From the NCBI GenBank assembly GCA_003024175.1, contig MDYQ01000019.1:124001-188000 (forward strand): a DNA stretch of 64,000 nucleotides, in the 5' to 3' direction. Each line of letters starts with the position of its first letter. The first letter of the stretch is position 1. Below the pieces are notes generated by a model that was not told the origin of the DNA, did no database searches, and saw only the letters and a list, made by a program, of their open reading frames with translations. Origin of the DNA: Planoprotostelium fungivorum. Taxonomy: Eukaryota > Evosea > Variosea > Cavosteliida > Cavosteliaceae. Below are positions 1 through 11,043 of this stretch, piece after piece. Position numbers and translations under genes: made by a program.

Positions 1-2615
1 TGGATTTACCATCTACAACGGTGTAGACTGACTTCATCAGTTGATCCCCACCCGCAGTGCCTGCGGTCAGTCGAATACCATCCTACTCGATTACAGCGGG
101 TACATCATGAACGCCACCGTTCAGACTTCATCACTGAGCAACAGAGTCCCTCTAAATCTGACGACACCGAATGTCATCAGACAAGGAGGTGCCACCATCA
201 CACTGCAGGGCAGTGGTATCGGTTTGGACGGTGAGCGTTGTAGATGAAATCGGAAGTTGAGAAATTTCCAGGAAATTTGGGCCCCCTGGAGTACGTACGC
301 CTCAAGTACGACAATGGCACCGTCTACAACGCTCACTGCTCTGTCTCCAATCAGATCATCACCTGCGACGTACGTTTTTGGCGGGAAAATCGACTCAAGC
401 GTACAGGTTCCACCCGGTAACGGCACGGTATCTGTCACAGACGTCAGCCTCTGTCAGCAGACGTGGACCGTACAAAACAACCAGCCACTCCAATTCGCCA
501 CCCCCAACATCACAACCGTGGTGTCCGTCGGTAACTACCGCGTCAACGTCGTGGGACAGAATCTACTCTCTACGGATGTCAGGTAGATCTCCGCGAAATT
601 TCTCCACTCACAGGATCAGTGTACTGGTCAATGGTTCTTCGTGGTCCATTCTGCCCAGCAGCCGCTCCGATGTCCTCTACCTCATCTTGAATGTCACTTC
701 TCAGAAGAGAGCTGTGTCTTCTCCACTCGTTGCAGGACAGAGCTACCCCCTCACCATCACTTACTTCAACCAATTTGTCTATTCTTACTCTTTCAATTTC
801 ACCCGTGAGTGTGCATCATGATGAATGGAGTTGAAGGCATGCAGTCGATTGTTCCAGCAGCGAGGGCTGTCTGAATGGAGTCTGTCAGACATCATCCAAC
901 GTCACATCACAGAACGTCCTCCAACCCAGTGACAGCAGGTGATCCAATTTCCCACGAATTCTCCTCAGCTTCTCCAGCAACTTTTGCAACTGCGATTCGA
1001 CCGATTGGATTGGGCCAAACTGCAACACGTCCACCTCTGCTTGCAGTGACTGTCAGGCACCGAGGAGATGCATTCGTCAGATCGACAACTCCCTCACTTG
1101 TGTAGATCCAAGCTCTGGGGCCGGCCCCAGCTCGAATCGAACCACGGCGATTGTCGTCGGTGTCGTCGTTGGTCTCTTGGCCGTGGGAATCGTAGCGGGC
1201 ATCATCGTATTCGTCGTGTGGAGATCGAGAAGGTGAGGTGTCGACGTTTATGTATGTCGACGTCGTTGTAGATCGGACAGATACGGTAACGCGTTCATTC
1301 CCCTCTCGAACCAAAATTTCGATCGCATCATGTACGGATGTCTGCACGATCAGGTGACTACAACCCGCCATTTCGAATGTAGAAGAGTATTGACTCGATG
1401 TTCAGCCCACGGTGAGAATGGAAACACAGCACATGAACTTTGAGAGATATTTGTTGGGTCTCAACGACTTCTCACCTCTCTTTGATCTGTGGGGCTGTGT
1501 CGTGGCAGGTTCAGCCGACGCAGAACAATTGGTCATCTCCCTCATCATGGTCATGCATGAGAGCAAGAAGGTGAGAAAGGATAGAGAGACCTTCTCACGA
1601 AATTGAACTCGACAGGTTCCCAACATGTTGGAACAGGCACTGACTTACGATCTGAGACAATCAGGTGAGGCGCGTTGTAGATGGTGAAGACTCATCGAAA
1701 ATCAGACTCGAAGACGCTCTTCCGAAACAACAGCATCTGCACGAAGATGTTCACCGCTTACAGCAAATTGATCGGTGTGGGATACATGTATGAAACGATC
1801 GGCCCCGAGATATCCAATCTCGTCTCCGATGAGACTGCCATCGAGGTACGTAATCTACTTCCTCTCTCTCTGGCAAGTTGTAGATGGCTGATAAACCACA
1901 GGTCGACCCGGATAAAATGCCGGAGGGTGCTGATTATGATGAAGCGAGGTGGTTCTTGATGGGTCACACTCAGAAAATCCTCAAATCCATATTTAATCGC
2001 GTCGATCTCTTCCCGAGGTGATTCAACATCTACAACGTTGTAGATGCTCAAGTGATGTGCAGAGAATTGGCCGTCTTTTTCGATCAAGTCCATTCCAAGG
2101 TTTCAGTCTTGTTCCCAGGATCTGAGAGATCTGCCCTGGGTGGTTTTGTCTTTCTGAGATATTTCTGTGAGTTCTTATCGAAATTTCTCCTCTGACCCTA
2201 ACAAGGTCCGGCGATCTCTACACCAGAGACGTGGGGTCTTTTAGACGACAGACCACCTGATGTCACGAAGAGGTGTCTCATCCTCATCACGAAAGTCCTT
2301 CAGAACTTGAGCAATGACGTCAAGTTTGGAGATAAGGAGACCCACATGCAAAAGTGTAACGATTTCCTCGTTGCAAATCGCGAAAAGTTGTCCAATTATT
2401 ATGCCAAGTTATTGGTGAGCACCGTCATGATGATCATGATCGTGGACTTGTTCTGTATAGATCGAGCTGACGAGAAACAGAAACGTTCGACCAAGCCACA
2501 AGAAGAGACGGTGGTGAGACCGGACATGAGGGCCAAGGCGATTCATAATGTATACACTATTGCGAACAAGCACAGAGACAAACTACAGCCCCAGCACCCT
2601 GACATGTTTCCCTGA
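1..2615 (+). CDS. Receptor-like protein: IPT/TIG and EGF-like ectodomain, one membrane segment, cytoplasmic RasGAP domain (5' part outside window)
   Basis: The gene enters from the left edge, so its N terminus is not seen. Up to about 830 the spliced reading gives beta-rich sequence with the look of IPT/TIG repeats (for example TPNITTVVSVGNYRVNVVGQ). A Cys-rich EGF-like stretch follows at about 850-1110 (CLNGVC, CNCDSTDWIGPNC). One hydrophobic membrane helix (AIVVGVVVGLLAVGIVAGII) lies near 1145-1215, followed by basic WRSRR. The cytoplasmic half is a canonical RasGAP domain: the arginine-finger block TLFRNNS at about 1714-1734 and the FVFLRYFCPAI block at about 2145-2210, split by an intron. 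RasGAPs speed GTP hydrolysis on Ras-type GTPases; both key arginines are present, so activity is expected. Introns are short. Stop TGA at 2613. Coupling a RasGAP to an IPT ectodomain recalls plexins, but the GAP belongs to the ordinary RasGAP family. No Sema domain is visible in the part present. Confidence 0.85.
12..27. repeat. 16-bp near-palindrome, intronic family member (variant)
   Basis: TCTACAACGGTGTAGA, one base off the perfect palindrome TCTACAACGTTGTAGA found at 2029, 11990 and 43262. It is the exact reverse complement of the copy at 14832. It lies in what appears to be the intron before the first readable exon of the RasGAP receptor gene. Confidence 0.6.
2029..2044. repeat. 16-bp perfect palindrome TCTACAACGTTGTAGA in an intron
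   Basis: A perfect 16-bp inverted repeat inside a short intron of the RasGAP receptor gene, between the exon ending ...NRVDLFP and the exon beginning ELAVFF. The same 16 bases recur at 11990 and 43262. Confidence 0.8.
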
Positions 2616-3070
2616 TCGGTTAAAATACAAACCAGACTCTATCGTTTTCGTCTCCATCACAAGAGAGCACCAAACTGAGATGTCTCGCAGTGCATGACAG
2701 ACAGATCGACACAGAAAGAGGCCCTCGCTTTGATATCTCCATAGATGTCGCGACCCCAATCCCCATCCAATTGGAAATGGACGTCAGATCACACAAACGC
2801 TTGACTGCTCTAAGTCAGGTCGTTCATATGGACCTATCTCGAAGATAAAACGGAGGCTCAAATCCTTCGCACGTGAGGTCAGGAGAGGCGTGACATCAGA
2901 CCGAGTCAGCTCGAAACAGGGAACTACTGGATTCCTCGACAGAGAAATGGAAGACTATCTTCCGGGCAAGATCTGCGGGAATCTGGGCAAGTCATGTGAC
3001 GAGCCATTTCTCAGTTGTGTAGACCCGAAATTAAAGTTCCGCTTTACATTCATCAACGACCACATTCGCC
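2616..3070. other. Intergenic interval between the RasGAP receptor and SDHA
   Basis: 455 bp between the stop of the RasGAP receptor and the SDHA start. It should hold the 3' end of the former and the promoter of the latter. Short open stretches exist, for example about 2650-2848 (+), but lack a convincing start, splice partner or recognisable family. No repeat or RNA gene was recognised. Confidence 0.5.
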
Positions 3071-5312
3071 ATGTTGTCCAGCGCTGCCGCTAAGACTTCA
3101 CAGCTGAACAGAGGGTTCAAGCCCTTCAACCCTTCTCGTTCATTCCACGCTAGCAAACGTTTGAATGCGATCGTATCTAACAGAAAGCCTGAGGGAGGAC
3201 CATCTCAGGTGACAACCTCTCACAAGCTTCACATGGTAATGAGAGAGGAATAGAAACTGAAAAAAATCAGGGACACGTTACAAACGCATATACAGTTGTC
3301 GATCACACATATGATGCCCTCGTAGTTGGTGCCGGAGGAGCTGGTCTCCGTGCCGCTCTCGGACTGACCGAGAAGGGTTTCAAGACTGCCTGTATCACCA
3401 AGCTCTTCCCCACTCGTTCTCACACTGTTGCCGCACAGGGAGGTATCAATGCCGCTCTAGGAAACATGACCGAGGATGACTGGAGATGGCACTTTTATGA
3501 TACCGTCAAGGGTTCTGATTGGTTGGGAGATCAAGATTCTATCCATTACATGTGCAAGGAAGCCCCAGGAACTGTCTACGAGCTGGAGCACTACGGAGTA
3601 CCCTTCTCCAGAACTGAGGACGGACGTATCTACCAGAGAGCCTTTGGAGGACAATCACTCGACTTTGGAAAGGGAGGACAGGCCATTCGTTGTGCCGCCG
3701 CCGCTGATCGTACCGGTCACGCCCTGTTGCACACCCTGTATGGACAGGTGAAAATGAATACCTTTATGTGATTCTCACGATTACAGGCTCTGAAGCACGA
3801 TTGCGAGTTCTTCATCGAGTACTTTGCCCTCGATCTCATCATGGAGAATGGAGAGTGCAGAGGAGTCCTGGCCCTCAACCTCGAGGATGGATCTCTTCAC
3901 AGATTCAGATCTCACCAGACTGTCCTCGCCACTGGAGGTTACGGTCGTGCCTATTTCTCTGCCACCTCCGCTCACACTTGCACTGGAGACGGTAACGCCA
4001 TGGCCGTTCGTGCTGGTCTGCCCGTATCCGTAAGTGAAAATCAATCTCTATATCACACAAATTGTTCATCTCATTTTTGGATAATCAAGGAATGTGATTG
4101 GAGGACGACTCAATGTTTCTACAGGATCTCGAGTTTGTGCAGTTCCACCCCACTGGTATCTACGGAGCTGGATGCCTCATCACAGAGGGAGCCAGAGGAG
4201 AGGGAGGTTTCTTGTTGAACGGAGAAGGAGAGAGATTCATGCCCAGATACGCCCCCAAGGCCAAGGATCTCGCTTCGCGTGACGTCGTCTCTCGTTCCAT
4301 CACCATGGAGGTGACAATGTCCATCCATCCCATCCTCCATATCACAATCATCATCATCTCACCCCCACCCAGGTCAGAGCCGGAAGAGGAGCCGGAAAGA
4401 ACAAGGACCACTGTCTCCTAGACATCTCCCATCTCGGAGAGGATGTCATCAACGAGCGTCTCCCCGGAATCCGCGAGACCGCCGAGATCTTTGCCGGTGT
4501 CGATGTGACCAAAGAGCCCATTCCTATCCTCCCCACCGTCCACTACAACATGGGAGGTATCCCTACCAACCACCTCGGAGAGGTTGTCACACTTGGCAAA
4601 GATGGTCCAGACACCGTCGTCCCCGGACTCATGGCAGCTGGAGAGGCCGCCTGCGCTTCCGTCCACGGTGCCAACAGACTCGGTGCCAACAGTCTGTTAG
4701 ACATTGTCGTCTTTGGAAGAGCCTGTGCCAACCGCGTGGAGCAGATCTTGAAGCCAGGAACGCCCCACAAGCCCCTGCCCAAGAACGCTGGATTGGAGAC
4801 TATCGAGAGATTGGACAAGCTGAGATACGCCAACGGACAGTTTAGCACCGCCTCCATCCGTAACGACATGCAGAAGGTCATGCAGAACAACGCCGCCGTC
4901 TTTAGAGATGGACCGGTTCTGAAGGAGGGAGTCAACCTCATCGATGAGGTCTACAAGAAGTTGAAGGACATCAAGGTCACCGACAGAAGCATGGTCTAGT
5001 GAGTCGAAATCTTGAAAGAGGTTGAGCTGACGGCATCGCAGCAACACTGACTTGGTGGAGTCTCTCGAGCTGCAGAATCTCATGTCTCAGGCCGTGTTGA
5101 CACTGCACAGCGCTGAGGCGAGAAAGGAGAGCAGAGGAGCACACGCCAGAGAGGACTTTACGGAGCGTGACGACACCAACTGGTTGAAGCACACGATGTC
5201 TTACCTCGATGTGGACTCTGGAAAGGTCAAGCTGGATTACAGACCCGTCCACCTCGAGACCCTCGACAAGAGCGAGATCGATACCATCCCTCTGTCTAAG
5301 AGAACCTATTAA
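3071..5312 (+). CDS. SDHA: Succinate dehydrogenase flavoprotein subunit, mitochondrial
   Basis: Flavoprotein of respiratory complex II: oxidises succinate to fumarate at the mitochondrial inner membrane and passes electrons through FAD to the iron-sulfur subunit. Starts at [11 protein letters not shown] with a basic, Ser-rich presequence. Visible motifs in order: dinucleotide-binding [22 protein letters not shown] with the histidine that carries FAD covalently; the quinone/substrate region [49 protein letters not shown]; and [20 protein letters not shown]. The C terminus follows the family to its end ([20 protein letters not shown]). Short introns occur after GGPSQ, after LYGQ, after GLPVS, after SITME and within the codon after RSMV. 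Full length, no defects seen. It lies 84 bp upstream of the next gene on the same strand. Confidence 0.97.
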
Positions 5313-5396
5313 ATACATTCTTTGTCTCATCTTGTCCTCTTTTCCCTTCTATTGCCTTCCAGACACCATCATCAACAGCAACAACCAAATCACATC

Positions 5397-7241
5397 ATGC
5401 AATACATCCCCGACGAATTATGGATAGACATCTTCAATTTCTTACCCACACCTGATCTTTGTGCCCCTTGCTTCACTTCCGAGGCTTTCCTTGATGCCGC
5501 TCGTCACATCATCAACAACCGTATTCTTGACAGCATCAACTGGTGGCGTCATATTAAGCAATTACCATTGCACAGCAGAGACGTCATCCAGTGGTGGTTG
5601 TACAACATCAGAGAGCCCACGAGTGTAGAAGTGATGGAAGCGATTCGAAGAGATGATGTAGAAGCACTCCATCTCCTGGGCTGGAGCGACGAACACCTCT
5701 CTCTTCGTCATCAGTTAATCACTCACCAATGGAGTTGGAACCGTGCAGACATTCTAGACGAAGCCCTGATCAGAGGCAGCAAGAAGACGATCAACAACCT
5801 TTGTGCGAATGGAGATCCCTTTCTGATGGCTTCCTCTGGTCGCCTCGGTAGAACCGGAAATCTGGAGATGATTCGATGGGCATTGAATGATCCTGTGACG
5901 GTCTTCTCCAAAAGAATCGGACTGCTCTCAATCATCACCAATTGGGTTCTCTCGCCTCGGAAGCATCAGGAAGTGGACACAGCCATGTCATCGCATGGCT
6001 CAAGCAGAGAGGACTCATCAATGATTTGATCGGTACTTGGGCGTGAGTCGATCGACGATGACGATGGAAGACGTGGAAGCTGATGGAGGGAACGTACGGA
6101 GGAGCAGGTCAGGGTGGGCGTATAGACATGCTCACGTGGTTGGTGAGTCGTCTGTGGATTAGAAGAGGAGGCTGACAGAGATGTAGGAGGAGAATCAGAT
6201 CCCGTGTCGATTTGAATATTTCAAATTGAATGGTTTCGCTGGATCATTATCCACCCTCGAATGGGCCAAAGAGGTGATTCTATGGAGGATGTAAGACCGG
6301 ATCATTTTGATCTCTTCACAGCACGGTATTACGGGTGTTTCTTCCTCCTATAGCCTCTACAAATCGGCTCTCAATGCTGGATGTACTGATGTGAGATGCA
6401 CGTGACTGTTGAGACACTTCGTATTGAGAGAAACAGGTGATGAGATATTGCTTCGAGCACCGAGAATGTCTGCCCGAGAACGAAGAAGATCCGTCCGAGG
6501 ACGGCATCATCTGGACCTATAATGATGGTTGTCCATACGAGGTGCATTCGATTGGGTCGAGCCGAGAGGAGCTCAAGTCAAACTGATGATCACCAGGTCA
6601 TCCAATTGGCGATCGATCACAAAATGATCACCGAAGAGAGTGTGATGCTCATGGACGAAGAGTCTACGATGGATGCACGAGGGAGGCGCTCTCAATTCAT
6701 ATTTGTCCGTTCATCGAGATGACATCACCACTGACACACACACAGCGTAGAAGATGCAGCGGGTCACGATCACCTTGGCATCTTACAATGGGCGGTCGAA
6801 AACGGCTATTCCATCGGTCAACAATCTATAGACATCGCCATAGAAAATGGGTCACCTGATCTGTTGGAGTGGCTCGTCGAGAGTGAGAGTGAGGGCACAA
6901 GTGTGGATGTTGATGGTGATGCAGAATACGATGTGAAGGATGAGCATATGTACGAGATCATTGTCGCTGGGCCTGCCCGTTGCAAGATACCGAGGTCGTT
7001 CAATGTATTGGGACTGGAATGGTTGTTGCAGAGAAAATGGAAGAAGAGTGAAGAAGTGCGTAGGTGCGTTGAGAGAGAGTGCACGGGATATCGATCGAAA
7101 GAGTGGATCACACCCCTTTGGGAGAAGGGAATCGAAGAAGAGCGGAGAAGAACGAAGCTCAAAGAAGACGAGAAACGAATGAAAGATTGTAGATGTCGTT
7201 CACTTTTGTACAAATCGACAAAGACGTTCATCGATGGATGA
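5397..7241 (+). CDS. F-box/ankyrin-like repeat protein
   Basis: Start chosen at MQYIPDELWIDIFNFLPTPD, which has the shape of an F-box (Pro, Leu-Trp, Ile-Phe, Leu-Pro spacing). It is followed by Cys-rich and helical segments that repeat an ankyrin-like pattern: NLEMIRWALND, GSLSTLEWAKE, GITGVSSSYSLYKSALNAGC, HDHLGILQWAVENGYSIG and GSPDLLEWLVESESEG. A highly charged, lysine/arginine-rich tail ends at FIDG, stop 7239-7241. F-box proteins usually recruit targets to SCF ubiquitin ligases, and the ankyrin-like repeats would bind the target; that role is inference. Several short introns are present. The intron near 5890-5990 could not be placed exactly, so the central reading is uncertain. It converges with HOOK, whose stop lies 60 bp away. 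Confidence 0.65.
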
Positions 7242-7300
7242 GACCACCCAGAAACCCTCCTCGTTCGAACGTCATCTTTAAAATTGGATGAGATCATCTT

Positions 7301-10300
7301 TTATTTCTTTCCACTCCTCTTCTGAGCGAGGAGTGACTGTCCACCCGAGGGAGGTGGAGTGGCCTCGGTTCTCGGTGACGTTCCTATGTCTGGCTTGGGT
7401 ACTCTCAGCCTCTGCAGTTCTAATCCCAGCTCGTAGACTGCTGTGGACATCAACTTCTGCTCGTGAAGCGATGCCTTTCGTGATTCTTCGATGGCTTGCT
7501 CTTTCAGCGCGAGGAGTGTCTCCTTCTCTTTCAGCTGGGCCTTGAGGGCGACGATGTTCTCTTCGTTCTTCTTCTGAACCTTCTCCACCTCTCCGTCCAC
7601 TTTTGTCCTCTCCGTCTTGATCATCTGATCGTCTCATCAGCATCCATCGTGCATGCGATGCGTCTCACATTCTTTGCCGTTCTCAGGTAGCCCTCCAATT
7701 TCACCTTCTCCGCTTGCAGAGTCTTCACCTCATCTTGGGCACTCTTCAGTTGTGTCATGGTCTCTTCCGTCTTCTGCTTCTCTCTCAGGAGAACGTTATT
7801 GTCTTCCGCTATCCTTCTGTTCTCTGCTTCTAATCGGACCATCGTCTGTTGCAACGCGGTCTGCTCTACAGTCAGTTTGACTTTCACGTCAGGATGGTCT
7901 CACCTGCTCTTGTGTTAGGACACTGAGACTGGCTCTCAGCTCGCTGACTTCGGCGCTGTTGACTTCTCCGCTGTCGTCTTCTCAGCCGTCGACTCATCTC
8001 AAAAATGAATGACTCACCCGGCATCGTTCTGTTCTGCCAATCTCTGCTTCAACTCTTCGTTATGCTATTCTTGTCAACGATGACAATTCTATCATCATCT
8101 CACCTTGGAATACTTGTTCACTAATCTCTGAAGATCATCGATCTTGTTCTCCAACTGAACCACCTGATTTCCTTTTTCAATGCGAGGGATACACTTTGAA
8201 GCAGAGGAACGAACCACGTCTTCTAATCGAATGAAAACGAACGAGAGTCCACCTGCTCGGCACCTCCAGCACCTTCCTTGAGCCTGTTGTTCTCTGCCTC
8301 CAATCGAATCAACTTCTCCTTCCTGTTCTCTTCACTTTCCTCTTCTCCTATCACACTCACACGTTCAGATCCGTTACGCCTCCTATCATCATGCTGTCGT
8401 TACCCGATATGTGTGACTCCATCACTGTCTTCCATCAACTCTCGTTCGATTTTTCTCTTCAATGTTTGTTAAATCTGATGACGCACGTTTCTCTTCGGAG
8501 GACTGACGCAGGTGTTCGACTTCCTTCTGAAGGGATTCGATTGTGCTCTGCCTTCGCTTCGTTTGTTCATTGTGTTGGTTCACCTGATTTCCATTCATCT
8601 TGTCTTCTACGGAGTAGAAACACATGAATTCGAGTATCTCACCTGCATCTGTAGACTCTGCAGTTGCTTATCTATTCTCTCGTCAGTCATTCTTCTCTAT
8701 CGCACCTATTTGATGTCCGCATCGTGATTTCTATTGAATCACCTTTCTTCTCTTCTGATAATTTGAGGGAATTGATTTCTGCTGTCAGATTGACGTTCTG
8801 TTCTTTGTACGTGTCAACTTGTGTCTTGTATGATGTAGCCTGATGCAGTCATTCTCTCACTCTCTCTCCTTCTTCACCTTCTTTGCACTCTCCTCTAGGT
8901 CTAACGATCTCTTTAAATACAATTCACTCTGTTCCTCTACCGCCTGTTCATCGTCATTCTCTATTTTATTCTATTTTATTTGTCCACTCTATCGTATCGA
9001 CTATGTTATTTTCTTCATATGCTCTATCATGTGTTTCGTTTCCTCCACTTGAATATAGAGGATATATGATGGATGAGAAGAGATGATTCTCACCTTCAAT
9101 TGTTTCTTGAGGTCATCCACTGCATCAGCCTTCTTCTTTACCTTCTTCAATCTGTCCTCTAACTCCTCCACACTCGCCGCCTTCTCTCGCAGTAGATCGA
9201 CCTATCACCATCAGCACGCTGAGAAATAAAATCAAATAAATCATTCAACAACGAGATTTGCTTCTCACTTCATCTCTGAGAGAACGAGCATCGCTGGCTT
9301 GGCGCATGAGCTCATCTTGTCTCTTCTTCATCTCCACGATCAGATTCTCTCTCTCTTCTAATTCTTGTTGTAGAGAGTGATTGTGGATCAGCAACCTTCA
9401 CATCATCACCGACCACTCTTCATCCTTCCCTCACTTTTCGTTCTCTGCGTTCTTCTTGGATATGACTTCTGCAGAGTCTACGTCGTTCTTCTTCTCTACC
9501 ACTGTGGGTTGAGCGGTCAGTTGGTTCATCTGGTTCTCCATCTCTGTCATCATGACGACCAAAGCCTCCTTTTCTGATGACAATTGAGCCTGTTCCATCT
9601 TCAGAATCTCTCACGTTCCTCATCGTGTGATGTCTCGCTTGATGTAGAAGATGGAAAAAAAAGGGCTTACGTTTTCTGCTGCCAAGGAAGAGTATTCGTG
9701 CTGAAGCTTCTCGTAATCGGCGGAAGAGGGTCCTGTGTGGATATCTGATCGTGACGTGGTGTCCATAGTTCGATCGTGTGATATGTTGCCTCTCTGTTTC
9801 TGATGCAATGCCATCACCTGTAGATGTGAGTTTTCGTGGGATGAATGAGAGGAGAGACCTCTTGGATGACGTCCATGAGCACTCTCTGAGATGCCGCATC
9901 GAGTTGCATGATAGATTGAATGTATTCGACTTTGTTTTCGCACTCGATGGCAGTGCCTAGGATCAACTGAAGGAGCTTGACGAGTTCTGCTTCATTTCCG
10001 TCTCGAATGATGGCTGCGGTGTCCACCTGAAAATGTTATCATCTGGAGGCGAATGGAGGAGAGTAGATCACCTCGACTTCTGAGGAGAAGCCCAACTCGT
10101 TCTGGAAGAATTCGTCGAGAGCTGTATTGATCTTCTTCAAATTACTGATCTTTAAGAAGTCATTGTTCTCAGCTTCTTTCTTGATCGAAGAGGAATCAAA
10201 GTAGTGAGGAATTCTGAAACAAGTCATCTTGTGGAAGAGGTCTATGGAAACCGATGGTATATGAGTCATACGATGGACACTCACATGTGTTCAACAACCT

Positions 10301-10440
10301 CAGAGAGGATTATTCCGTCGTTTAGATCAGATAGCTTGGTGCAAGGTTTAGACAAAGACCCGAAGGTGCTAATCTGAGAGCAAATGAGCAGAGTGTGACA
10401 ATAGAGAGAGACCTACCCAGTTGACGAGACTGGACTCCAT
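7301..10440 (-). CDS. HOOK: HOOK family dynein-cargo adaptor
   Basis: HOOK proteins link cytoplasmic dynein to vesicles and membranes. Start at 10440: MESSLVNWISTFG, then (across an intron) KLSDLNDGIILSEVVEHM, the opening of the calponin-like Hook domain. Next comes the highly diagnostic NEAELVKLLQLILGTAIECE ... YIQSIMQLDAASQRVLMDVIQE at about 9990-9850. The rest, about 9750-7400, is long coiled coil with heptads rich in Glu/Lys/Leu/Gln. The C-terminal segment STAVYELGLELQRLRVPKP resembles the conserved end of HOOKs. The coiled-coil half is cut by many short introns. Gene length and domain order fit the family (animal HOOKs about 720 residues). Stop at 7301. It converges with the F-box/ankyrin gene. 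Confidence 0.9.
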
Positions 10441-10479
10441 CTATGTATAACCTTTCTTCTATTCTTTCGTGGTGTTGTA

Positions 10480-11010
10480 TTAAAAAAATGAACTAATGTC
10501 AGCCATCGCAACATCAGATCTACAGCAACTTTTTCACTGACATCAGAAGAATCGTAATTAAGCCAGACGCAGTCATTCAGATGCAGGAGACCATCGATCT
10601 CACTGGAAATAGTCAGTTCATTCTTCTTGGTCACCACACGGTGGTGGGCTTGATGTTTGTAGACAGTCACGAATCATTGAACCTCCGCACAACTTGGCAA
10701 ACTGACCAGGTCCTGCGTCTGAGTCACCTCAGAGAGTGAATTAGGCATGACGAAACTCTTGCCGTGATTCAGTATAGGCAATGAACGCAAAGAGTTCGCT
10801 AGCAACTGATCCTGAAGATCGTCTTAAGCAAAAGCACTTTGATATCATAGGTAGATGAACTGAAGGAGCTGTGATCTTAATCTTTTGAAACTAGGAGATG
10901 TGGTATCATTTAAATGTTGGATAATGCAGATTGATATCTTATATTATTCAAATCATTGTAGACCATCGGCTCACTGTGACGGCCTCATCGGCATCTGGGC
11001 ACATTGCAGG
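10480..11010 (-). other. Interval 10441-11043: possible small spliced gene (minus strand), otherwise intergenic
   Basis: About 600 bp between the HOOK start and the RalGAP start, which are divergent. On the minus strand several short open stretches read like protein: MCPDADEAVT near 11007, NSLRSLPILNHGKSFVMPNS near 10800-10740, and LTISSEIDGLLHLNDCVWLN near 10620-10560. I could not join them into one frame with good splice sites and recognise no family. It may be a small or decayed gene, 5' UTR of HOOK, or chance. Confidence 0.25.
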
Positions 11011-11043
11011 AGGATAGGGAGGACTGTAATCTAATTAACAGCC

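Noticed and set aside
1-2615. Calling the first gene a true plexin
   Set aside because: No Sema domain is visible, and the GAP domain is a continuous canonical RasGAP rather than the split plexin form. Only the layout is alike.
2650-3093. Small genes in the SDHA upstream region
   Set aside because: Open stretches lack good starts or splice partners, and one overlaps the SDHA start out of frame.
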